Source of the DNA: Pseudomonadota bacterium
Lineage (GTDB): Bacteria > Pseudomonadota > Gammaproteobacteria > Xanthomonadales > Xanthomonadaceae
Length of the DNA stretch: 11,844 nucleotides
Assembly (NCBI GenBank): GCA_023388355.1
Contig: JAEWGI010000002.1
Location: forward strand, 1 to 11,844
Direction: 5' to 3'
Below, piece after piece: positions 7,155-11,844 of the stretch. The notes under the pieces are model-generated. The model was not told where the DNA came from, searched no databases, and saw nothing but the letters and a program-made list of their open reading frames with translations. Each line of letters opens with the position of its first letter. Position 1 is the stretch's first letter. A program made the position numbers and the translations under genes.

Positions 7155-7262
7155 TCATGGTCCAAGCGCGACTCGCGCGCCAGGAAGCGATCGCGCGGAC
7201 CCTGAAGCGAACGCAGCTTGCCCGCGTCGTTGAATGGTGCAGCCCGTTCGCCGCCTCCCGCG

Positions 7263-8654
7263 TCAGAGCGCGGTTTCGACATAGGCGTAGATGTAGTTCG
7301 AGCCGCCGTCGACATTGCCCAGCAGCCGCGAGCTGGCGAAGATGCCGGAGCGGTGCGAGATGCCCAGGCCCACCCACGTCGACCGCCACCGCTCGCGCCC
7401 GAACAGGTCGCCGATGTTCACGTCGATGGTGGGGTCGAGGTAGTTGAGCAGCTTCGACTGGTTGCGCTCGCGCTCCTCCAGGCCCACCCGCTCGGCAAAG
7501 GGCACGCGCTGCGCGTAGGACACGCCGAAGCCGAAGCCCAGGCGCGTCTGCAGCCGGTGGCGCCACGGGAAGCCGTAGTAGTAGGCCTTCATGTAGGCGT
7601 CGAGCTGCCAGCTGTTGGGCTGGTGCCCGCGCTCGTCGTGGTACAGCACGCCGACGAAGCCGACGAAATCCAGCGGCCAGCCGTTCAGGCCCTCGACGAA
7701 CGGCCTGCCCGCGTGCAGGCCGACCACCGCCGTCGGCGTGTCGTGGTCGAGCGAGGTGCACTGCAGGGTCATGATCCGCACCATGTGGCAGCCCTCGCCC
7801 GAAGCGCGGCCGTAGAACAGCTTCCAGTAGGTGCGCGCGCCGTCGTCGTCCCAGGCCACCTGCTGGCTGCCGAAATCGTAGACAGCGCCGAGCGAGAGCG
7901 CGGTCAGCGGCCCGTCGGTGGTGACCGGGCTGTCCTCGATCGCCGAGCTCAGCCAGGTGCTGCTGACGCCACCCAGCACACGCCAGTTGCGCGTGAGCTG
8001 GAAGCTCGCGTTGAGCGAGAGCGTCAGATCGATGCCCGAGCCGGCGCGATAGGCCGGTCGGCCTTCAAGCGCTTCGCCCTCGCCCACGCCGAAGTAGTAG
8101 TCGTTGAGGTCGCCGCTGCGCCACGCCGCGCCGGCACCCGGCACCCAGGTCCAGCGGCCGCTGCGGTGGACGTAGCTGTAGTCCACTCCGATCTCGGTGC
8201 CGTGGGAGATGCCGCCGATGTCGTGCATGGCGGTGGCCGCCCAGGTCGACGCGCCGCGCTGCAGGCGGTAGCGCAGGCCGAGGTCGACGCCGGTGTTGCG
8301 CACGCGCATGCCCTCGAGCGACTCGGGCTGGCGGTCCTCCGGATAGCCTTCCAGCCGGCGGCCGACGAACAGTTCGAGGCGCTGCGCCTGATCGCCGTCG
8401 TCCCACAGCTTCATGCCGGCGCGGTTGGCGCGCAGGAAGAAGCGCTCGCCTTCGTACAGGTACAGGGGCAGCAGGTCGCGGCGGGTGCCGCCGTCGATGT
8501 AGGGCGAGTCCTCCCAGCGGGTGACGAAGCCCAGGCCGGCGCTGCCCGGCGCGTCCAGCAGGAAACCGAAGGGATCGTCATCGGCCGCAACCGGGCCTGC
8601 GGCCAGCAGCGCCAGGACAAGGGAGAGCGAACGCATGGTGCGCCAGCGAGTCAT
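7263..8654 (-). CDS. MipA/OmpV-family outer-membrane protein with extra C-terminal beta domain
   Basis: This 463-residue protein is probably an outer-membrane beta-barrel. The ATG at 8654 is chosen over the in-frame ATG at 8636 because a CAGGAG lies 6 bp upstream of it (8661-8666). A signal peptide ends near residue 24 (GPVAA|DDDP). Residues about 25-270 resemble MipA/OmpV: GLGFVTRWEDSPYIDGG, LPLYLYEGERFFLRAN, RLELFVGRRLEGY, HDIGGISHGTEIGVDYSY and WRVLGGVSSTWLSSAIEDSP. In E. coli MipA scaffolds the lytic transglycosylase MltA with PBP1B. Residues about 270-463 form a second beta-rich part ending in WVGLGISHRSGIFASS and VDGGSNYIYAYVE. That end recalls the HxS region of PagL-type lipid A deacylases (His434, Ser436), but the resemblance is weak. 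MipA proteins are usually near 250 residues, so this is a long variant. Function is inferred from family only. Confidence 0.8.
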   Translation of the reverse strand: MTRWRTMRSLSLVLALLAAGPVAADDDPFGFLLDAPGSAGLGFVTRWEDSPYIDGGTRRDLLPLYLYEGERFFLRANRAGMKLWDDGDQAQRLELFVGRRLEGYPEDRQPESLEGMRVRNTGVDLGLRYRLQRGASTWAATAMHDIGGISHGTEIGVDYSYVHRSGRWTWVPGAGAAWRSGDLNDYYFGVGEGEALEGRPAYRAGSGIDLTLSLNASFQLTRNWRVLGGVSSTWLSSAIEDSPVTTDGPLTALSLGAVYDFGSQQVAWDDDGARTYWKLFYGRASGEGCHMVRIMTLQCTSLDHDTPTAVVGLHAGRPFVEGLNGWPLDFVGFVGVLYHDERGHQPNSWQLDAYMKAYYYGFPWRHRLQTRLGFGFGVSYAQRVPFAERVGLEERERNQSKLLNYLDPTIDVNIGDLFGRERWRSTWVGLGISHRSGIFASSRLLGNVDGGSNYIYAYVETAL

Positions 8655-8790
8655 CCGTTTCTCCTGCTTGCGGTGGCCACCGGCACCTCCCCGGTCCGCG
8701 GTGATGCCTCGCGCCGCCCCGCGCCGCCTGCACGACCCGCTGCCGGCACGTTATGCCTGCACCGCCACCGAATCAAGCGCGCGCCGGCTG

Positions 8791-8925
8791 TCGTGGGTGC
8801 GGGTGCTCTATGTGGCCATGACGCGGGCGCTGCGGCAGCTGGAGATGTCGCACCATGGGGACAGTGCGGTGGTGGAGCAGATCAGGGGCGTGGTCGAGGG
8901 TGTTTCGCGCCGGATTGCGGCCTGA
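8791..8925 (+). pseudogene. C-terminal fragment of a UvrD/Rep-type (superfamily 1) helicase
   Basis: The plus-strand frame ending at TGA 8923-8925 encodes SWVRVLYVAMTRALRQLEM, then SHHGDSAVVEQIRGVV and a short tail. The core is helicase motif VI of the UvrD/Rep/PcrA family (LLYVAxTRA), whose Arg contacts ATP and which lies close to the C-terminus, as here. Nothing upstream encodes the earlier motifs: the frame runs back into the antisense of the MipA-like gene. This is therefore a stranded tail of about 45 codons with no start of its own. It is on the opposite strand to all intact neighbours, which suggests a deletion or insertion at this spot. Confidence 0.6.
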
Positions 8926-8959
8926 GACGAGCAGATCACCTCCACCCCCGCTGTTCTCC

Positions 8960-8974
8960 CGGGACGTTGTCCCG
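8960..8974. other. Short hairpin (cgggac-gtt-gtcccg)
   Basis: A perfect 6-bp inverted repeat with a 3-nt loop lies 10 bp beyond the stop codon of the minus-strand gene at 8984-9415 and 34 bp beyond the helicase fragment stop. There is no T-run on either strand, so it is at best a mRNA 3'-end stabiliser or Rho-linked site. Confidence 0.35.
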
Positions 8975-8983
8975 AAGGTCGGT

Positions 8984-9415
8984 CTACTCGCTCGCCGCGG
9001 TACAGCGCTGGCGCGTCTGGCTCCAGCCGCCTTCGACGCGGTTGGAGACGAAGCCGCCGATGCAGGCCTGGGCAAGGCCGGCCCTGCGGGCTGCCACCGG
9101 GCCCGGGTGCGCGGGCAGTCGAGGCGCGGTCGGCCGGGGCGTGGTCGTACGCGCGGGAACTGGCGCAGGTGCAGGCACCGCCGCATCCGGACTGGCCAGC
9201 AGCGTATGAAACTGCCGCTCCAGATCCTTCACCGCATGGCGGACCAATGCCACGGTGACCAGCGTCTGCAGGAGGCCATACAGGCACAGGGCCACGAACA
9301 CCGCGGCGACCATCCGCCAGAACGGCGTGCCGGCTTCTTCCTCGCGCCGGGGAATATGGCGTACGTCCGGGTTGCGGAACCGGACTTCGCTCAGATCAAC
9401 GGGGTCGTCATGCAA
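8984..9415 (-). CDS. Single-pass inner-membrane protein with a two-Cys C-terminal motif, function unknown
   Basis: This 143-residue protein has a polar N-terminus (RRE-rich, about 1-30), one transmembrane helix (about 34-58, WRMVAAVFVALCLYGLLQTL), a short helix (AVKDLERQFHTLL), a Pro/Ala-rich linker (about 76-110) and a compact end: ACIGGFVSNRVEGGWSQ then RCTAASE. Cys118 and Cys138 could form a disulfide if the C-terminal part is periplasmic, as the Arg/Glu-rich N-terminus suggests. The start is TTG (9413-9415): a strong AGGAGGG (9424-9430) lies 8 bp upstream, whereas the nearby ATG at 9409-9411 is in another frame and ends after six codons. Composition and architecture argue for a real gene. 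I do not recognise a named family. It is followed by a short hairpin. Confidence 0.75.
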   Translation of the reverse strand: MHDDPVDLSEVRFRNPDVRHIPRREEEAGTPFWRMVAAVFVALCLYGLLQTLVTVALVRHAVKDLERQFHTLLASPDAAVPAPAPVPARTTTPRPTAPRLPAHPGPVAARRAGLAQACIGGFVSNRVEGGWSQTRQRCTAASE

Positions 9416-9525
9416 CGTAGCGTCCCTCCTTCTCCTGCGCGCCCAGTGCGACCAGCACGTCCAGCAGCCTGGGCAGGCGCCTTCCTACAGAAGCCGCGTG
9501 CGGTGAAGCGCGCGACGATGTGGTG
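9408..9525 (-). pseudogene. Possible decayed C-terminal tail of a larger protein (winged-helix-like)
   Basis: Upstream of the TTG-start gene the minus strand reads HHIVARFTARGF in one frame and, after a +1 shift, RRLPRLLDVLVALG and QEKEGRYVA followed by TGA (9408-9410). Read together they resemble the small helical/winged-helix end of some DNA-modification enzymes (pattern ARxF...LPxLLDxLVALG...GRY). The stop overlaps the start of the next gene by 8 bp, and the next gene's Shine-Dalgarno sequence lies inside it. There is no upstream gene body: the excalibur gene ends at 9550. The family guess is weak. Confidence 0.27.
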
Positions 9526-9549
9526 AATTGCCCCCGCACCTTCTTTCGG

Positions 9550-9891
9550 TCAGTTGCACCACTGCCGCTCGCAGGGCTGACCGTCGTTGTTCCCGTCCAT
9601 CTTCGTGTTCGGACAGTTGCGGAGGAAGTATTCCGCCTCCGCGCACGACGTCATCTGCGAACAGTGGGTGCGGCCGTCGCACCGGAATGTCGCGGTGGCA
9701 GCCGGTAAACCCGAGGCCTCGGTAGCGGCTCTGGAAACGCCCCACGGGGGATCGCCTGCGGACGCCCTACCCTGCGCGGCCTGGACCACGGGTGCTTCGG
9801 GCCGGTCGGCCGTACGGGTCCGGTACTGGTCGAAACCAACCAGGGCGACGGCACCCAGCCCAACCAGTGCCAGCAAACGTGTGAGCTTCAT
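9550..9891 (-). CDS. Membrane-anchored excalibur calcium-binding domain protein
   Basis: This 113-residue protein has one hydrophobic segment (about 4-20, LLALVGLGAVALVGF) that anchors it or serves as a signal, then a low-complexity linker (about 21-66) and an excalibur domain (about 68-113). The domain shows FRCDGRTHCSQMTSCAEA, YFLRNCPNTKMDGNNDG and QPCERQWCN. The DGNNDGxPCE element is the calcium-binding loop typical of the family, and six cysteines (71, 77, 83, 93, 107, 112) suggest three disulfides in the periplasm. The start at 9891 has a GGAGG 5 bp upstream; the frame is open further upstream but without coding character. Excalibur domains are usually extracellular or attached to nuclease-like domains; here it stands alone, so the cellular role is unknown. 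Confidence 0.88.
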   Translation of the reverse strand: MKLTRLLALVGLGAVALVGFDQYRTRTADRPEAPVVQAAQGRASAGDPPWGVSRAATEASGLPAATATFRCDGRTHCSQMTSCAEAEYFLRNCPNTKMDGNNDGQPCERQWCN

Positions 9892-9946
9892 GCCAGCCTC
9901 CGGATCTTCAATGACATCACTGTACGGGGCGCTCGGGTTGGACGGG

Positions 9947-9992
9947 CGACATGTCGGATGCCGTGGCGCGGATGTGACACGATTTCGTGCCA
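9947..9992. promoter_or_regulatory. Two palindromic, operator-like sites upstream of the excalibur gene
   Basis: A perfect 10-bp palindrome cgacatgtcg (9947-9956) is followed 18 bp later by an imperfect 18-bp palindrome tgacacgattTCGTGCCA (9975-9992, one mismatch per arm pair). They lie 56-101 bp upstream of the excalibur start and about 100 bp after the TolB-like stop. Such symmetry could bind dimeric regulators, or the second could form a small hairpin at the end of the TolB-like mRNA. No regulator family is identified. Confidence 0.3.
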
Positions 9993-10090
9993 GGGGCTGG
10001 CCCGTCCAGCCGGTTGGCCATCCCTCGCGGGCGACCAGGCCGAACGATGCTGCGTGGATGCGGATCATGCCGAGGCATGCCCACCCACGG

Positions 10091-11611
10091 TCAGCGCTTC
10101 AGGCGATAGCTCACGAAGGCGACCTGGGTGCCGTCGGGCGACCAGCTCGGCACATTGATCGTGCCCTGGCCGCCGAACAGCCGGGTGAGGATGACCGGCG
10201 GTGCGCTGCCATCGGCGGGGAGCAGGCGCAGCTGCACGTCCTCGCGGTTGGGCGGGTGGTCCTCGAGCGCGATGTCGTCGCCGAACGAGACGTAGACGAT
10301 CCATTTCCCGTCGGGCGAGAGGTGCGGAAACCAGTCGCGTCGCGCCGGATCGTGGGTCAGCTGGACGGGATCGCTGCCGTCGGCATTGGCGCGCCACAGC
10401 GCCATCGCGCCCGAGCGGGTCGAGTTGAAGTAGAGGTGCTTGCCGTCGGGCGAATACTCCGGCCCGTCGTCCACCCCCGGGCCGGTGACCAGCGGCCACG
10501 GCGCGCCGCCCGCGGCATCCACGCCCCAGATGTCGTAGCTGCCGTCGGACACGCCGACCCGGACATAGGCCAGCGTCTGCCCGTCGGGCGACCAGCCGTG
10601 CCAGTACGAGCGCGCTTCGGGGTCGTCGACCACGGTGCGCACCGGCGCCAAGCCATCGAGCGCGACGATGTGGATGCGGCTGAGGTTGTCGGGTTCGATC
10701 TGGTCGGAGATGACCAGCTGCGTCCCGTCGGGCGAAAGCCCGTGGTCGTTGTTGTTGTCGATGAAGCGTCCGGTGTCGATCTGCACCGGTTCACCGCCCG
10801 CCACCGGGATGCGCCAGATCTTTCCGGCGCTGTTGTAGATCAGGCTCGCGCCGTCGCGGCTCCAGTTCGGTGCCTCGATCTTGGCATCGAAATGGCGCAC
10901 CACGCGGCGGCTCCGGGCCCCGCCGGTTTCGATCACCTCGAGCGTCGCCTCGACCGCGGCGGCGTAGCCGGTGTCGGGGACATAAGCGAGCCGCGGCACC
11001 GACAGTTCGACATCGGAGAAGGTCGCGGTTTCGACCACGCTGTTGTTGTGCGCCGACAGCGCGAGGCCGACGAGGTAGGGCGCCTGGAACGGGATGCGGA
11101 AGCTGCCGCCGGCGTGCTCCAGCGCTCCCCCTTCGGCCGCGACCGAGAAGTAGACGAAATCGCCCTCGCGCTCTAGCCGCACCCGGTCGGGATGCCAGGT
11201 CGCCGAGACGATCTGCCGCGTCGGCCCGTCCTGCACCTCGCGGTACTGCAGCGCAACCATCCCGTCGCCGTGCACCATCACGTCCGCATAGGGCGACCCG
11301 GGCGTCAGGTTCTGGCGGATCATCACCCCGGCCTTGCGGTGCGGATCGACTCCCGCGCCCTCGAACGCGATGTCGGCGGCGATGTGGAGGTCGCCCGAGC
11401 GCCGGGTCCAGGCGTAGTGGAACGCGTCCGCCTCGCCCCAGATGTTCGCGCCGCTTGCGGTCAGGCGATAGGCGCCATCGGCAAAGGTCGTGGAACCCGG
11501 AGTCGACACCTCGCCCACGTCGGCGCTGTCGCCGAACTGCCCGGCCGGCCCGGCGTTCGCCGCCGAGACCGACAAGGCGGCAAGCGCCGCCAGCACGATG
11601 GATTTGCGCAT
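10091..11611 (-). CDS. Secreted TolB-like beta-propeller protein with N-terminal beta-sandwich domain
   Basis: This 506-residue protein has a signal peptide (1-20, cleavage after SAANA). Residues about 22-205 look like a DUF1349/concanavalin-type beta-sandwich: FHYAWTRRSGDLHIAADIAFEG-like strands, AGVMIRQNLTPGSPYADVMV and GLALSAHNN. Residues about 245-504 carry six PD40/WD40-like blades, each marked by an SPDG-type motif: NWSRDG (248), HGLSPDG (289), HGWSPDG (341), PEYSPDG (385), PHLSPDG (431) and PSWSPDG (490). The true TolB of the Tol-Pal system is shorter, lacks this N-domain and sits in the tol-pal operon, so this is a TolB-like paralogue. Proteins of this layout are secreted and often linked to carbohydrate or peptide handling, but no enzyme motif is seen. 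The ATG at 11611 has a strong GGAGGAGG upstream. An IS element ends about 110 bp upstream. Confidence 0.87.
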   Translation of the reverse strand: MRKSIVLAALAALSVSAANAGPAGQFGDSADVGEVSTPGSTTFADGAYRLTASGANIWGEADAFHYAWTRRSGDLHIAADIAFEGAGVDPHRKAGVMIRQNLTPGSPYADVMVHGDGMVALQYREVQDGPTRQIVSATWHPDRVRLEREGDFVYFSVAAEGGALEHAGGSFRIPFQAPYLVGLALSAHNNSVVETATFSDVELSVPRLAYVPDTGYAAAVEATLEVIETGGARSRRVVRHFDAKIEAPNWSRDGASLIYNSAGKIWRIPVAGGEPVQIDTGRFIDNNNDHGLSPDGTQLVISDQIEPDNLSRIHIVALDGLAPVRTVVDDPEARSYWHGWSPDGQTLAYVRVGVSDGSYDIWGVDAAGGAPWPLVTGPGVDDGPEYSPDGKHLYFNSTRSGAMALWRANADGSDPVQLTHDPARRDWFPHLSPDGKWIVYVSFGDDIALEDHPPNREDVQLRLLPADGSAPPVILTRLFGGQGTINVPSWSPDGTQVAFVSYRLKR

Positions 11612-11719
11612 GTGCCCCTCCTCCCGCCTGGGACGATAGCGTCAACAAGCGCTGACCGCCAGCCGGCCTTGTCCGCGCGGCAAACCGGGCGCGCAGTAGG
11701 CGCCCCCCGGGAAAGAAGC
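11612..11719. other. Short gap between the TolB-like gene and the IS end
   Basis: Besides the ribosome binding site of the TolB-like gene (within 11616-11626) I see no convincing promoter here. A TTGACG on the minus strand near 11640-11648 could be a -35 box but no matching -10 box follows. The native promoter may have been separated by the IS insertion. Confidence 0.4.
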
Positions 11720-11844
11720 GGTAATCCCCCCATTTTTAGCAGTCGCCAAAAGTGGAGCTATGCGGCAAGGGCCAATTTCTGCATCGGCGTGATGCCGCCG
11801 AGCGCCATGTTCGGGCGCTCATGGTTGTAAGTCCATAGCCAGCG
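11720..11844 (-). mobile_element. IS3-family insertion sequence, right end only (continues beyond the window)
   Basis: The transposase 3' end is followed on the minus strand by a short non-coding tail and the element end, probably near 11720-11745, reading taatccccccatttttag on the plus strand. That AT- and C-run pattern is unlike the surrounding DNA and is the expected place of the terminal inverted repeat. The exact boundary and any target-site duplication cannot be fixed without the other end. Confidence 0.65.
11758..11844 (-). CDS. IS3-family transposase (OrfB), C-terminal 28 residues
   Basis: The minus-strand frame from the window edge to TAG (11758-11760) encodes RWLWTYNHERPNMALGGITP followed by MQKLALAA. 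The W-x-YNxERPxxxLGGxTP pattern is the conserved end of the integrase (DDE) core of IS3-family OrfB transposases, just after the catalytic Glu region. The rest of the transposase lies outside the window. The frame is intact as far as it can be read. Confidence 0.88.
   Translation of the reverse strand, partial: RWLWTYNHERPNMALGGITPMQKLALAA

Noticed and set aside
8750..8776. TTGATT...CATAAC on the minus strand as a promoter for the MipA-like gene
   Set aside because: The spacer is 15 bp and the -10 box is poor; part of it lies in remnant sequence. Too weak to annotate.
7218..9209. Long plus-strand open frame across the MipA-like gene
   Set aside because: It is the mirror of the MipA-like coding frame with Val/Ala/Arg-rich filler and has no domain. 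The helicase tail at 8791-8925 is in a different plus-strand frame.
10130..10745. Regularly spaced copies of the cgtcgggcga motif, looking like an interspersed repeat or CRISPR array
   Set aside because: They encode the SPDG motifs of successive propeller blades, are in frame, have unequal spacing (about 135-175 bp) and diverge in between; there are no spacers of uniform length.
9587..11176. Long plus-strand open frame opposite the TolB-like gene
   Set aside because: It lacks any recognisable domain, while the minus strand gives six regular SPDG propeller repeats and a signal peptide.

Overview
The window is chromosomal DNA of very high GC content with strong GC bias at third codon positions. 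Gene content and order suggest a gammaproteobacterium of the Xanthomonadaceae/Lysobacteraceae (Luteimonas/Lysobacter/Stenotrophomonas type): EnvC next to a CtpA-type S41 protease, a DUF1820 protein next to CrcB, a rhomboid protease, a FadL porin and a large MipA/OmpV protein. The assignment rests on recognised protein families; no marker gene is present to fix the genus. Most of the window is cell-envelope housekeeping and I see no complete new multi-gene system.

Layout. Bases 1-2645 (+) hold the C-terminal LytM domain of an EnvC-like murein hydrolase activator, a gap with a palindromic repeat, and a secreted C-terminal processing protease with unusually long Ala/Pro-rich extensions at both ends. 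It converges with a minus-strand pair (2652-3366), DUF1820 then the fluoride channel CrcB, and behind that a rhomboid intramembrane protease (3527-4219). A divergent promoter region separates the rhomboid gene from a FadL-family outer-membrane transporter (4424-5761), which ends in a near-ideal cUUCGg intrinsic terminator. A second, inverted copy of the palindromic repeat lies between it and an AEC-family permease (5956-6873, minus).

The right half (6874-11844) is looser. It has a MipA/OmpV-type outer-membrane protein with a second beta-rich domain (7263-8654), a small single-pass membrane protein that starts at TTG (8984-9415), a membrane-anchored excalibur-domain protein (9550-9891) and a secreted TolB-like beta-propeller protein (10091-11611), all on the minus strand. 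The gaps between them hold broken coding remnants: a UvrD/Rep-type helicase tail on the plus strand (about 8791-8925), a possible winged-helix tail on the minus strand (about 9408-9525) and a coding-like stretch at about 6882-7154. The window ends inside an IS3-family element whose end lies about 110 bp upstream of the propeller gene. This half looks like a site of past insertion and gene decay.

The intact genes mostly concern the envelope: peptidoglycan splitting (EnvC), periplasmic proteolysis (CtpA), membrane proteolysis (rhomboid), ion and solute transport (CrcB, AEC, FadL) and outer-membrane or periplasmic structure (MipA-like, TolB-like). Apart from the DUF1820-crcB pair they appear to be single transcription units rather than one pathway.
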